Positions 42,612 through 51,797 of a stretch of 64,000 nt of DNA are shown in pieces. Both the position numbers and the translations under genes were made by a program. Source of the DNA: Martinezella lusitana (GTDB taxonomy: Bacteria > Pseudomonadota > Alphaproteobacteria > Rhizobiales > Rhizobiaceae); NCBI RefSeq assembly GCF_010668395.1, contig NZ_WUEY01000012.1, positions 154,309 through 218,308 on the forward strand. The letters run 5' to 3'. Position 1 is the stretch's first letter. Each line of letters opens with the position of its first letter. A model generated the notes under the pieces. That model saw nothing but the letters and a program-made list of their open reading frames with translations. It did not search any database and was not told the DNA's origin.

Positions 42612-43604
42612 ATGAAGAGGTTCATGAACAGCGCGGACGATTTTGTCGACGAGATGCTGGAGGGTCTTTGCGCGGCCTATCCGGGTTTTGCTCTCGATCC
42701 GCAAGATCGGCGGGTGGTGCGGCGGGCATCGCCGGCGGGCCATGGCAAGGTCGGGATAGCGTCGGGCGGCGAATCGGGACATTTGCCTCTATTTACCGGC
42801 TATGTCGGTCCCGGCCTTCTCGATTCCTGCGCCATCGGCAATGTCTTTGCCGGTCCGACGGTCGGCTCCTGCATCGCCGCCATCAAGGCTGCCGATGCCG
42901 GGCGCGGCGTGCTGCGCCTCTACGGCAATTACGGCGGCGACCGCATGAACTTCGACCTTGCCGGCGAGATGCTGGAAGGCGATATCCGCACCACGACCGT
43001 GCTCGGCACCGACGACATTGCCAGCGCAGCACCGGAGGAGGCCCGCAAGCGCCGCGGCGTTGCCGGTATCCTCTATGCCTACAAGACCGCCGGTGCGCTT
43101 GCCGAGGAGGGCGCCGATCTCGACTCTATCGCGGAGATCGCCGCCCGCACGGTCGCTCGCTCGCGGACGATCGGCTGCGCGCTCACTCCCTGCATCCTGC
43201 CCGGCGCCTCCGCCCCGACATTCGCCATCGGCGAAGACGAGATGGAGATGGGCATGGGCATTCATGGCGAGCCGGGCATCTGGCGCGCCGGGCTGAAGCC
43301 TGCCGACGAGGTTGCCGAGGAGATGGTCACCCGGCTGCTTGCCGAGATTCCCGACGGATCCGACGGACGGGTGTCGATGCTCGTCAATAGCCTCGGCTCG
43401 ACGCCGCTGGAGGAACTTCTCATCCTGTTCCGCAAGGCAAGGGCGGTGCTGGACGAAAAGGGCTTGCGTCTCGTGCAGCCGTTGGTCGGTCCCTATGTCA
43501 CCTCCCTAGAAATGGGTGGCGCGTCGATCAGCCTGCTGCATCTCGACGACGAGCTCGAACGCCTCCTGGCAGCCCCGTGCGACTGCCCGTTCTGGAAGGT
43601 CTGA
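42612..43604 (+). CDS. Dihydroxyacetone kinase subunit DhaK-like
   Basis: A 330-residue DhaK-type kinase subunit. GGESGHLPLFTGYVGPGLLD near residues 56-75 carries the active His, GNYGGDRMNFD near 106 the catalytic Asp, and GMGIHGEPG near 217 the histidine that binds the substrate carbonyl covalently in DhaK. The C-terminal LVNSLGSTPLEELLIL is also typical. It lies 12 bases from the DhaL gene start and has a GGGGAGG site. With DhaL and an alcohol dehydrogenase it probably phosphorylates a small ketose such as dihydroxyacetone or erythrulose. No DhaM/PTS phosphodonor gene is in the window. Confidence 0.9.
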   Translation: MKRFMNSADDFVDEMLEGLCAAYPGFALDPQDRRVVRRASPAGHGKVGIASGGESGHLPLFTGYVGPGLLDSCAIGNVFAGPTVGSCIAAIKAADAGRGVLRLYGNYGGDRMNFDLAGEMLEGDIRTTTVLGTDDIASAAPEEARKRRGVAGILYAYKTAGALAEEGADLDSIAEIAARTVARSRTIGCALTPCILPGASAPTFAIGEDEMEMGMGIHGEPGIWRAGLKPADEVAEEMVTRLLAEIPDGSDGRVSMLVNSLGSTPLEELLILFRKARAVLDEKGLRLVQPLVGPYVTSLEMGGASISLLHLDDELERLLAAPCDCPFWKV

Positions 43605-43615
43605 AGGAGAGCCCG

Positions 43616-44299
43616 ATGCGGCAATGGACGATCGAAGACATCAGGGCCGCCAGCCGGCGCTGCTCCGAGGCGATGCGGATCGCGGAGCCCGCGCTCAACG
43701 CCGCCGACGGGCGGCTTGGCGACGGCGATACCGGCCAGACAATGCGCCGGCTCGCAGAAACCGTCGCCGGCGCGGCGGACAAGATTGCTGGATCCGAAAC
43801 CGATGCCGGCGCCTTCCTGCGCAAGCTCGGCATGGCCGGCATGACCGCGACGGGCTCCAGCCTCGGCACGTTGGTGTCGGTTGGCCTCATGGAGATGGGC
43901 AAATATCTTTCCGGAAAGCAGGCGATTGCCTTCGACGACCTGATGCTGGCGTTGGAAGTGGCCGAAGCAGCGATGCTCGCCCGCGGCAGCGCCTCCCTCG
44001 GCGACAAGACCGCACTCGACCTGCTGCACGCCGTGCGCACCCGCTTGGCCGACCAAACGCAGCGGATCACGATGGAAGACGTCGCCGCGCGGGCAGCCGT
44101 CAATGCCTCACATGCGGCGCTCGAAGCCTTCCGCGGCCAGCCATGCCGCATGGGGCGAGCCCGCATGTTTGCAGAACGCAGTATCGGAGCGGACGATCCC
44201 GGCATGCTCGCCTTCGCGAACCTCACGATCGCCCTGACCGGGATCGGGCAGCCGTCAGCGCCGATGACCGCATTCCAGGTAGGAGGAACCCCGCGATGA
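43616..44299 (+). CDS. Dihydroxyacetone kinase subunit DhaL-like
   Basis: A 227-residue nucleotide-binding subunit. GDGDTGQTMRRLAETV, near residues 33-48, supplies the magnesium-binding Asp pair of DhaL, the TATGSSLGTLVSVGLMEMG region fits the lid/loop, and SLGDKTALDLLHAV the C-terminal GDKTMLD motif. The ATG at 43616 has an AAGGAGA site; upstream codons are in DhaK. Its stop overlaps the start of the next gene (ATGATGA). In DhaM-less species split K and L subunits are reported to use ATP, as with L-erythrulose kinases. Confidence 0.88.
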   Translation: MRQWTIEDIRAASRRCSEAMRIAEPALNAADGRLGDGDTGQTMRRLAETVAGAADKIAGSETDAGAFLRKLGMAGMTATGSSLGTLVSVGLMEMGKYLSGKQAIAFDDLMLALEVAEAAMLARGSASLGDKTALDLLHAVRTRLADQTQRITMEDVAARAAVNASHAALEAFRGQPCRMGRARMFAERSIGADDPGMLAFANLTIALTGIGQPSAPMTAFQVGGTPR

Positions 44300-45447
44300 T
44301 GACGTTTCAACTGTGCAACCCGACGGAAATCCGCTTCGGCAAGGGCCAGATCGCCACGGTCGGCGACCTCGTCCCGACCGATGCCCGCATCCTGCTGCTT
44401 TATGGTGGCGGCAGCATCAAGACGAACGGCGTCTACGACCAGGTCATGACGGCGCTGGCCGACCGGCCTGTCGAGGAGTTCGGCGGCGTCGAAGTCAACC
44501 CGTACTACGAGACGCTGCAGCAGGCCGCCCGTATCGGGCGCGAGAAGGGCGTAAGCTTCGTTCTCGGCGTCGGGGGTGGATCGGTCATCGATGCGGCGAA
44601 GTTCCTGGCGGCGATGATCGCCACCGGCCTCGACGATCCCTGGGATCGTCTCGCCGCCGATCCGGGCAGCGTCGTACCCCTGCCGAACGGCGCTATCCTG
44701 ACGCTGCCGGCGACCGGTTCGGAAAGCAACCCCGTCTCGGTGATCTCCAGCACGGTGCGCAGTCTGAAGATCCCCTTTGCCAGCCAGGCGGCACGGCCGC
44801 GCTTTGCGATCATGGATCCGACCACCATGCTGAGCCTCGGCCGACGGCAACTGGAAAACGGTGCGGTCGACGCCTTCACCCACGTGCTCGAGCAATACCT
44901 GACGCTGCCGGTCAACGCGCCGGTTCAGTACGGCTTCAGCGAGACATTGCTGAAGGTGTTGATCGAATGGGGTCCGAAGCTTATCGAGACGCGCAGCGAG
45001 GAAGCCTGCGAGAACGTCATGTGGGCGGCGAACCAGGCTCTGAACGGCCTGATCGGTGCCGGCGTGCCGCAGGACTGGTCGACGCACATGATCGGCCACG
45101 CCATCACCGCGCTGCACGGCATCGATCACGCCCGCACGCTGACGATGATCATGCCCTCGCTGCTGCGCTACAAACTGAAAGACAAGAGCGCCATGCTCGC
45201 CCGCTATGCCCGTAACGTCTGGGAGATCGACGAGCGCGACGATGGCCGCGCCGCCGAACTTGCGATCGAACGCACCGAGGACTTCATGGCAAGGATGTCC
45301 TGCCCGGTCCGCATCAGCCAGGCCGGCATCGAACTCGACCCGCAGGCGGTTCTCGACCATCTGCAGCATGCCAACCAGACGAGCCTCGGCGAGCGGGCCG
45401 ATATCAAGGGAGACGATGTCCGCAGGATCATCGCAATGGCAGCATGA
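44296..45447 (+). CDS. Iron-dependent alcohol dehydrogenase (YqhD/BDH-like)
   Basis: A 383-residue group III alcohol dehydrogenase. It starts MMTFQLCNPTEIRFGKGQI, like YqhD. GVGGGSVIDAAKFLA near residue 93 binds the cofactor, LPATGSESNPVSVIS follows, and the metal ligands are Asp in VDAFTHVLEQY and His in HMIGHAITALHGIDHAR. The long open frame to 43516 is spurious and lies over DhaL. The start codon overlaps the DhaL stop. It probably interconverts an aldehyde or ketose with the alcohol form in the same small-sugar pathway as DhaK/L. Confidence 0.9.
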   Translation: MMTFQLCNPTEIRFGKGQIATVGDLVPTDARILLLYGGGSIKTNGVYDQVMTALADRPVEEFGGVEVNPYYETLQQAARIGREKGVSFVLGVGGGSVIDAAKFLAAMIATGLDDPWDRLAADPGSVVPLPNGAILTLPATGSESNPVSVISSTVRSLKIPFASQAARPRFAIMDPTTMLSLGRRQLENGAVDAFTHVLEQYLTLPVNAPVQYGFSETLLKVLIEWGPKLIETRSEEACENVMWAANQALNGLIGAGVPQDWSTHMIGHAITALHGIDHARTLTMIMPSLLRYKLKDKSAMLARYARNVWEIDERDDGRAAELAIERTEDFMARMSCPVRISQAGIELDPQAVLDHLQHANQTSLGERADIKGDDVRRIIAMAA

Positions 45448-45454
45448 TTCCCAT

Positions 45455-45645
45455 GCATCAGCCTCGGCTACGACGGTTCTTATTGCCGCGTGGCAGCCTT
45501 TGCGCGCGTGGAAGGCGGACAGCCAGAGGGAATTGCAGACGACTGGTCACGGCACATTTGTCCCGTTGGCGTTCGAACCCGGCGAAGCCTTCCAGTTCGA
45601 CTGGTCAGAGGATTGGGCGATCATCGGCAATAAGCGCACTAAGCG
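45455..45645 (+). mobile_element. IS21-family IstA transposase fragment, frameshifted
   Basis: In one frame the sequence reads ISLGYDGSYCRVAAFAR, then in the next WKADSQRELQTTGHGTFVPL and EPGEAFQFDWSEDWAIIGNK, matching the middle of IS21 IstA (GTFVPL.F.pGEAFQFDWSEDWA). It starts within ten bases of the dehydrogenase stop. The element's other parts, including IstB, are missing. The insertion thus ended next to the dha-like operon. Confidence 0.75.
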
Positions 45646-45649
45646 TGGC

Positions 45650-45950
45650 CGGGGGGTGCCGCGGCGACACCGACGAGGTGCAGTTCCGGCGCATAATCTC
45701 TTGCCATGAGGCCGGTGAAGAGCGCGAGATGTTTGATACGTCCGATGTCGTCCAGCACCGTTGCGATCTTGCAGACGCATCCCGCGACACGCTCCGACCC
45801 AAATTGAGCGGAGAGCGCACACCCACATGCCCCATGCCGTTCAGGACAGGGAGGATGATCGTGCCCGGACCCACTGCGGGTGCGAAGTCCTTGATGGCAC
45901 GCTCAAGCGCGAAGCCTTTGACCGTCAGCAGAACGACGTCAAAAAGTGAG
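45650..45950 (-). pseudogene. Ketopantoate reductase (PanE/ApbA) remnant
   Basis: On the minus strand, 45943-45821 reads FDVVLLTVKGFALERAIKD then FAPAVGPGTIILPVLNGMGH, the PanE core (DvvlltVKa...A..dfapavgp.T.ilPvLNGm.H). In another frame to about 45650 it continues KIATVLDDIGRIKHLALFTG, LMARDYAPELHLVG. The N-terminal NADP-binding and C-terminal domains are not recognisable. It is a decayed fragment and makes no enzyme. Confidence 0.7.
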
Positions 45951-46324
45951 GATATCTGGTCTTGATGGGATTCGAACCGTCGCCCCATTCTTTGCATTAA
46001 ATGCGAAGAAAATTGTCCAGTCTGTCCTAGCTGCACTCGACCAACTTCTTTCAGCGATTCGCTAGGCAGGATAGCCCCGCGAAGCAAAGTCAGGAAAGAT
46101 GCTTTGCTCAAACGGCTGATCCGTGGCTGGCTGCGCATCCGGTTCACGTGATGTAAACAGCTCATCCCACAAATGACAACCCTGCCTTCCTTCCGGAGTC
46201 GTGTCGCGTTCCGCTCGGCGACGAGCCTGCAGTTCATGGCCTGGAATGCGTGGGCGCATTGCCGCACCATCTCCCGCTTCAGGGCGCAGGCCTTCATCCT
46301 GATGCAGCTATGGCTACTCCATGC
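45951..46324. other. Decayed intergenic sequence
   Basis: No supported gene between the PanE remnant and the ABC ATPase gene. Some codons of an open minus frame continue here but match nothing I recognise. With the IstA and PanE pieces it forms an 870-base rearranged zone between two converging operons. Confidence 0.4.
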
Positions 46325-47413
46325 TCATCCAATATACGTCGCTCGCCCGTCCTGATCGAAAACATAGACATTGGCGGGATCGACGAAGAGGCCGAGCTTG
46401 TCGCCGCGGCGAAGTGCCAGGTTCGGCGGCGCGCGCACGACGATCTTGCTTCCGGCAAGGGTGAGATGAACCAGCATGTCCATGCCGAGGGGTTCTATCA
46501 GCCCGGCTTCCGCCTCCATTGCAACGGCGTCCGGCGCCATCGATGCGCCGATCGAGAAATGCTCCGGGCGGATGCCGATCTCGATGTCGCGGCCCGTGAG
46601 ATCGGCGATGCCGCGGTTGATCGGTATTCGGGCGTCGTTGTCTAGCACGGCGAACGTCCCGCCATCCTCTTCCAACATGCGAGCCTTGAAGAAGTTCATG
46701 CCCGGCGACCCGATAAACCCGGCGACGAATTTCGAGGCCGGCTTGAGGTAAAGCTCCTGGGGCGCGGCAACCTGTTCGATATGCCCACCGTTCATGACCA
46801 CAACGCGGTCCGCAAGCGTCATCGCCTCCACCTGGTCGTGGGTCACGTAAACCGTCGTCGTCGGCATGATCTCGTGCAGCTGCTTGATCTCGGCACGCAT
46901 CTGCACGCGCAGCTTGGCGTCGAGATTCGACAGCGGCTCGTCGAACAGGAACACCGAAGGATTGCGAATCATCGCCCGGCCCATGGCCACGCGCTGGCGC
47001 TGTCCGCCGGAAAGCTGCCGCGGCTTGCGCTTCAGCAGCGCCTCGATGTCGAGGATGCGCGCCGTCTCGGCAAGCCGCTTCTCGATCTCGGCCTTGCCTG
47101 CCTTGCGCAGGCGCAGGCCGAAGGTGATGTTGTCCTCGACGGACAGATGCGGATACAGCGCATAGTTCTGGAACACCATGGCTATGTCGCGCTCTCCCGG
47201 CAGGAGCTCATTGACGCGCCGGCCGTCGATGCGGATTTCGCCGCCGGAAATGGATTCCAGCCCGGCAATCATGCGCAGCGTCGTGGACTTGCCGCAACCG
47301 GAAGGGCCGACGAGCACCATGAACTCATGGTCGCGGATTTCCAAGTCGATGCTGTGCACCACCTGGAATGTATTATAGGCCTTCACGACCTTCTCTAGAG
47401 CGATGGCAGCCAT
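46325..47413 (-). CDS. Sugar ABC transporter ATP-binding protein (UgpC/MsmK family)
   Basis: A 362-residue ATPase. Walker A GPSGCGKSTTLRMIAG is near residues 37-52, LSGGQRQRVAMGRA near 134, Walker B VFLFDEPLSNLDAK near 155 and VTHDQVEAMTL near 191. A TOBE domain follows residue 235 (GIRPEHFSIGASM). It lies after the M24-like gene in a leftward group, while its likely permeases and binding protein are rightward at 51798-54879, beyond the divergent promoter. This split layout is common in rhizobia. A second such ATPase, at 764, serves a different transporter. Confidence 0.92.
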   Translation of the reverse strand: MAAIALEKVVKAYNTFQVVHSIDLEIRDHEFMVLVGPSGCGKSTTLRMIAGLESISGGEIRIDGRRVNELLPGERDIAMVFQNYALYPHLSVEDNITFGLRLRKAGKAEIEKRLAETARILDIEALLKRKPRQLSGGQRQRVAMGRAMIRNPSVFLFDEPLSNLDAKLRVQMRAEIKQLHEIMPTTTVYVTHDQVEAMTLADRVVVMNGGHIEQVAAPQELYLKPASKFVAGFIGSPGMNFFKARMLEEDGGTFAVLDNDARIPINRGIADLTGRDIEIGIRPEHFSIGASMAPDAVAMEAEAGLIEPLGMDMLVHLTLAGSKIVVRAPPNLALRRGDKLGLFVDPANVYVFDQDGRATYIG

Positions 47414-47440
47414 CGGTTCCCCTTTTCAAGTCGCGTGAGA

Positions 47441-48805
47441 TTAGTCGCGCACGAGCACGGTATCGCTCCGGAGCCAGAATGGCGGCAGGTAGAGCGGCGT
47501 CGATGACAGCGGCAGGATTTCGGGCTTGATATCGACGCCCAGGCTGTTCTTCACGAAGGCGCGGCGGCCTTCGATCCTGGCCGCGGCTTCCGGATATTTG
47601 GCGGCGAGTTCGGCGCGCAGGGCCTCGTCGGCAAAGACGACGACATCCTCACAATTGAGCGCCCATCCCGTCGGCACCGGAGTCGGGATGACGTCCACCT
47701 GGAAGACCATTCCCGAGCGGATCTTTTCCGTCGATCCCGGCCGGACCGGTGTGTTGGTCCATTCCTCGAAGCCCCCGAGATGGCCGGGGTTCAGCGCCGA
47801 CTGCAGGCCGGCTTCGCCCAGCTTGGCGACAACGGCGTCATGGAGAACGCCACCGGCAACACCGATCGCTGCCGTCTCGTACCAGGAGATCAGGCCCCGG
47901 AAATAGCCCTTGGCGATTTCCAGGAATTCGTCGTTGCCATCATCGAGCAGGCCGGCGCGCGATGACAAGGCGCCCCAGAGGCCGACCGCGGTTGTCACGC
48001 CGTCGCCCTTGCTGAGCTTGCGGCTCGTGGCGCTGCGCAGACCGATGACAGGCTCGCCGACACTTGCCGAAGCGAACATGGTATGGACGTTGAGCGCATC
48101 GCCGGCGTAGCCCATGCGCGAAACCGCATCGAACTCCGTTTCCCCGGCCGTCACGCCGGAAACGATGCGCCATGTGGCGAGCGAGCAGCGCGTGGCGGCC
48201 CATTCGAACTGGGCGATCTGGTCGACATCAAGCGAGGAGGCAAGGCCGGTTTCGGCATGCATCAGTACCCGTGTCCGGTCGCAGACTTCACCGGCATTTC
48301 CGACCACGCGGAGGAATGCCTGGGTATAGGCAGCAGGCACGAAGAAGCCGGTCTCCGCCGCGTCATCCTCGAATGCTTCCAGATATTTCCAGCCGATAAG
48401 GCCGACGCGGTCGCCTGCCTTGATGCCGGCATCCTGGAGCCTCTGGGCAAAGCGTGGATGGCGGCTGCGATCCTGTCCCATGAGACTGAGGGACTGGCTG
48501 ACCATGACTTCGAGGCCGGGCAGCCGGGCAAGCGGCGCGTAGCTTTCGGATTCGTTTCCGGTCAGGAGCACACGCCGGTCGCCCGGTCCGAGCAGCATGA
48601 ATGCCTCCTCGAAACGCGGTTCGAAGCCGGTGAGGAAGGCGATATTGCCGAAATGCTCGCGGTCGGAATAGACGGCCAGCCAGTCGCAGCCGGCAGCGGC
48701 ATAGGCAGCCTTTGCGCGCGCCTCATAGGTTGCCTGCGGGACGAGTGGCTTTTCGCCGGGCATGCCGAAATCGGGAAGCGCTACGGTCTTGAGGGAAATG
48801 GACAT
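47441..48805 (-). CDS. M24 (creatinase/Xaa-Pro peptidase)-fold protein with degenerate metal site
   Basis: A 454-residue protein with an N-terminal creatinase-like domain (CDWLAVYSDREHFGNIAFLT) and a C-terminal pita-bread domain (GFEEWTNTPVRPGSTEKIRS, then GMVFQVDVIP). In the M24 pattern the first two metal Asp residues should lie in the stretch after KGDGV, but it reads TTAVGLWGALSSRAGLL with no Asp. The His in NPGHLGG and a Glu in LNCEDVV remain, and the third Glu is Asp (FQVDV). It may be a non-peptidase hydrolase or binding protein. It sits 24 bases before the M81 gene. Confidence 0.78.
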   Translation of the reverse strand: MSISLKTVALPDFGMPGEKPLVPQATYEARAKAAYAAAGCDWLAVYSDREHFGNIAFLTGFEPRFEEAFMLLGPGDRRVLLTGNESESYAPLARLPGLEVMVSQSLSLMGQDRSRHPRFAQRLQDAGIKAGDRVGLIGWKYLEAFEDDAAETGFFVPAAYTQAFLRVVGNAGEVCDRTRVLMHAETGLASSLDVDQIAQFEWAATRCSLATWRIVSGVTAGETEFDAVSRMGYAGDALNVHTMFASASVGEPVIGLRSATSRKLSKGDGVTTAVGLWGALSSRAGLLDDGNDEFLEIAKGYFRGLISWYETAAIGVAGGVLHDAVVAKLGEAGLQSALNPGHLGGFEEWTNTPVRPGSTEKIRSGMVFQVDVIPTPVPTGWALNCEDVVVFADEALRAELAAKYPEAAARIEGRRAFVKNSLGVDIKPEILPLSSTPLYLPPFWLRSDTVLVRD

Positions 48806-48829
48806 GTCGTTCTCCTTTATCTTTTTTGC

Positions 48830-50317
48830 TCAGTCGCCATAGATGTTCGAAGCGGCATCCCACTCGAACTCCCTGTCGAGCGGATATGTCGGGCGGGGCA
48901 GTATCCTCCAGTAGAGACGCGACATGTCGAGCTGCGAGGTTCCGTCGCTCAGCAGCAGGATATGGCGGGCCGAAACATCTTCTAATTGCGGATGCAGGTA
49001 GCCGAGCTTGACGACATAGGCCTTGTGCCCGAGCGGATCGATCTCCATTGCTGCAAAATGGTGTGGCGTGGTGATGCCGATGGAACCATCGTGGAATGTC
49101 GCGATCACCGTGCCGATGCGAGCCTTGGCCCAGGCCCCCTCCTTCGAACGGTAGGGCTGGAAGCCGGGCAGCACCAGCTCCTCGCCGCAGGCCTCGACAA
49201 CCGCCCGGACCTTGACCGACGTCTTCGGACGCGAGCGGTGCTCCGCGCCGAGCTCGATCTCGACAGTCGCACCGACGCCGGCGGCCAGCAGCTTCGCTAC
49301 CGTCGCAGGTGCGGTGATACCGGCAATGATGATCTCTTCCTCGCCCCGGTTCTCGATGGCAGCCTGCAGCACGGAGGTCAGGTCGCCGGCAGCGCCGGCT
49401 GTCGTGTTGTCGCCTGAATCGGAGACGAATACCGGGCGCTCCGGGCATGCGAGCGCCAGCGCAAGGCCTGGGACGACTTCCGCCGTCTCCATCTTCAGGT
49501 TGAACTCGGCGCGCCGCTTCCAGATCTCGCCTGCGAGCCGCGTCGCTTGGGCGCGGGCCAGATCGGCATCACCCTCGCTGACTGATATGGCCGACACCGA
49601 AGTCCACTTGCGGTCGTTCCAGGCAAAGCCGACAAGGATATTCGCTTCGAGCATTCCGGGGATTGCGTCGTACTCGGGCAGCCCGCCATAAAGACTGGAG
49701 GCCGGCTCCATTGAAGTAACGGCGGTTTCGCCGGGCACCAGGATCGGAATGCTCACCACCGCTTTCTTCGGCTTGATCCCCGTCTTCAGGACCTTGAGAA
49801 GCTGGTCGGCGGCACGGTAGCCGGTCTGCCTGTCGTCCCGGTGCGGCGCGGTCCTGAGCACGCTTATGACGGTCACGGCGTCGAGAAGCTCCGGCGTCAT
49901 GTCGCCGTGCAGGTCAAGGGAAATGCCGATCGGCATGTCGGGGCCGACGCAGGCGCGGATGGCGGCGACGAAATCCGTATCGGCGTCCCGCTCCAGCCCC
50001 GAAACCTCAAGTGCGCCATGGTTTGCGATGAGGATGCCGTCGAAGGGGCCGTTCTCTTTGATCAGGGCAAGCGTCCTGTCCTTGATGGCATCATAGGCAT
50101 CCCGCTCGACCGGGCCGCCCGGCAGCGCCGTCGCCCAGAGAAGCGGAACGGCCTCGACATTCCGATCCTCCGCGATGCGACCAAGCATGCCGCGGATCAT
50201 CCAGAGATCGCCATCGCGCATCGCGTCGCTGTCGTAGGTCTGGATATCCGACGCTGCCGTGACAACCGGTGAAGCAAGCATGATCTCGATGGAGAGACCG
50301 ACTATTCCAATACGCAT
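48830..50317 (-). CDS. M81 family metallopeptidase (MlrC-like)
   Basis: A 495-residue protein of the M81/MlrC family, named after microcystinase C. The zinc motif ISLDLHGDMTPELLDAV near residues 147-163, with Asp and His, and RTAPHRDDRQTGYRAADQLL with a further His, match. FVSDSGDNTTAGAAGDLTSV and the C-terminal half are also typical. The ATG at 50315-50317 starts MRIGIVGLSIE as the family does; a 203-codon extension lies over the ROK gene in the wrong frame and is spurious. It is 26 bases after ROK. Its substrate here is unknown; a peptide-like or amide-bearing sugar conjugate is one idea. Confidence 0.88.
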   Translation of the reverse strand: MRIGIVGLSIEIMLASPVVTAASDIQTYDSDAMRDGDLWMIRGMLGRIAEDRNVEAVPLLWATALPGGPVERDAYDAIKDRTLALIKENGPFDGILIANHGALEVSGLERDADTDFVAAIRACVGPDMPIGISLDLHGDMTPELLDAVTVISVLRTAPHRDDRQTGYRAADQLLKVLKTGIKPKKAVVSIPILVPGETAVTSMEPASSLYGGLPEYDAIPGMLEANILVGFAWNDRKWTSVSAISVSEGDADLARAQATRLAGEIWKRRAEFNLKMETAEVVPGLALALACPERPVFVSDSGDNTTAGAAGDLTSVLQAAIENRGEEEIIIAGITAPATVAKLLAAGVGATVEIELGAEHRSRPKTSVKVRAVVEACGEELVLPGFQPYRSKEGAWAKARIGTVIATFHDGSIGITTPHHFAAMEIDPLGHKAYVVKLGYLHPQLEDVSARHILLLSDGTSQLDMSRLYWRILPRPTYPLDREFEWDAASNIYGD

Positions 50318-50343
50318 TTCGAGACTTTCAACAGTTGGAAATT

Positions 50344-51516
50344 TCACGCGCGGCTCTTGGGAAGCACGTGGGGTGAATCGAGGCCGGTGACGCCGTCGAG
50401 CGCCAGCGCCACGCCGCCGAGATAGGGGTTCAGCGTCGATAGGCGGGAAAAGATGATCCTGGTCTGGGCCGACATTGAGGGATGGGCAAGCCGCTGCAAC
50501 TCGCGCTCCATCGCCGGGCGCATGAATTCCTCGGCATTCGCCATGTCGCCACCAAGACACACCATCGGCGGATTGAACGTGTTGATGACGCTGGATACGG
50601 CGATGCCGAGCATGCCGCCGGCATTGTCGAGCACGCTGCGCACCACGTAGTCTCCCGCCCGGGCCCGCTGCAATATCTGTTCGAAGGAGACCGGGTGGTC
50701 GCCGCTCAACCGGCCGATTTCTTCGGCAAGACCCGATTCCGCCAGATAGGGAGACAGACAGCCGGAGCTGCCGCATGTGCAGAACCGCCCCTGCGGCACG
50801 ACCTTGATGTGGCCGAGCTCCCCTGCCAGGCCGCTGGCGCCCTGATAGATTTCCCCCTTCAGGAAAAGTGCGCCGCCGACACCCGAGCCCGAGAAGAGAT
50901 AGATAAAGTCGTCCACGTCGACGCATTCGCCGAACATGTGCTCGGCCATGGCAGCGCCCGTGCCGTCATTGCCGACGAAGACGGGCACCTCGAAGACATC
51001 GGAAAAGGCATCGCGCGCGGGCACGTCCCGCCATCCGAGCACGGGAGCGTGCAGCAGCACGCCGGCATCCGTCACCAGGCCGGGCAGCGACACCCCGATC
51101 CCGAGGATGCGCCCCTTCCGGCTGCATTCCTCCATCACCTCGGCGACGCCCTTCCTCACCAAATCGGCGACGGAGAAGAACTGGCCGTCGAATGGCTGCA
51201 CCTTCGATAGCAGCGGAATGCCGTCAAGCGCTGCGACGACATAGCCGATCCGCTTCGCTTCGATCTGCACGCCGACCGTCAGGCCGCTGTCGGGCGAGAT
51301 GGTCAGCCCCTCGACCGGGCGCCCGGGCCGGTTCGGCCCGGATACGGGCGCGCGGATGACAAGGCCGAGTTCGTCAAAACTGTTGATGATCGAGGAGACC
51401 ACCGACTTGTCGATCCCCGTCCGGGCGACGATATCGCGCTGGGAAATGTTCGGCTCCAGGCGGATCCGATGGAAGATCGCGTTGGCATTCAGATGCCTTG
51501 CATATGACTTGCTCAA
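50344..51516 (-). CDS. ROK family transcriptional regulator
   Basis: A 390-residue ROK repressor. The winged helix SQRDIVARTGIDKSVVSSII is near residues 24-43, the sugar domain carries LFSGSGVGGALFLKGEIYQG, and GRFCTCGSSGCLSPYLAESG is a complete CxCGxxGC zinc motif, unlike the ROK protein at 9610. The TTG at 51514-51516 gives the best start (SKSYARHLNANAIFHRI). It is divergent from the sugar-binding protein gene at 51798 and first in the leftward group ROK-M81-M24-ATPase. It probably represses both sides until the imported sugar is sensed. Confidence 0.9.
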   Translation of the reverse strand: MSKSYARHLNANAIFHRIRLEPNISQRDIVARTGIDKSVVSSIINSFDELGLVIRAPVSGPNRPGRPVEGLTISPDSGLTVGVQIEAKRIGYVVAALDGIPLLSKVQPFDGQFFSVADLVRKGVAEVMEECSRKGRILGIGVSLPGLVTDAGVLLHAPVLGWRDVPARDAFSDVFEVPVFVGNDGTGAAMAEHMFGECVDVDDFIYLFSGSGVGGALFLKGEIYQGASGLAGELGHIKVVPQGRFCTCGSSGCLSPYLAESGLAEEIGRLSGDHPVSFEQILQRARAGDYVVRSVLDNAGGMLGIAVSSVINTFNPPMVCLGGDMANAEEFMRPAMERELQRLAHPSMSAQTRIIFSRLSTLNPYLGGVALALDGVTGLDSPHVLPKSRA

Positions 51517-51797
51517 CCGACGGCCCCATTTTTCTTTGCTGTAGATTAATTATTAGATTTCTTGCTCCGGCATTGTCAATCCGATCGGCTGGCATTGGAA
51601 GCAATAAAAAATTTTATCTCCATATATCACTGTTTTAAATAGTTATTTTGATATTCCCAGTAAGCTACCGCTTATGCGATGAGGATTTTCCGATCAATGT
51701 TGCGTTGACGCCCGCTCAAATTTGCGCTTATTTTTTCTTGTTTAAAGAAAATCGTCCGAGGGACGGTGGGAACAGCAATCGGCTAAAGGAAACAAAC
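51517..51797. promoter_or_regulatory. AT-rich divergent promoter between ROK and sugar-binding protein
   Basis: Much more AT-rich than its surroundings, with an ATAAAA-AA-TTTTAT palindrome at 51604-51617 and the run ATTAATTATTAG near 51545. ROK repressors often bind AT-rich sites, so it is a likely control region for both operons. An AAAGGA ribosome site precedes the 51798 gene. Site not proven. Confidence 0.5.

Noticed and set aside
43528..45369. A 613-codon minus-strand open frame opposite DhaL and the dehydrogenase
   Set aside because: Shadow of two well-supported plus-strand genes; no motif.
48830..50926. A 698-residue form of the M81 peptidase
   Set aside because: The first 203 codons lie over the ROK gene in another frame and have an Arg-rich shadow composition; the family start is at 50317.
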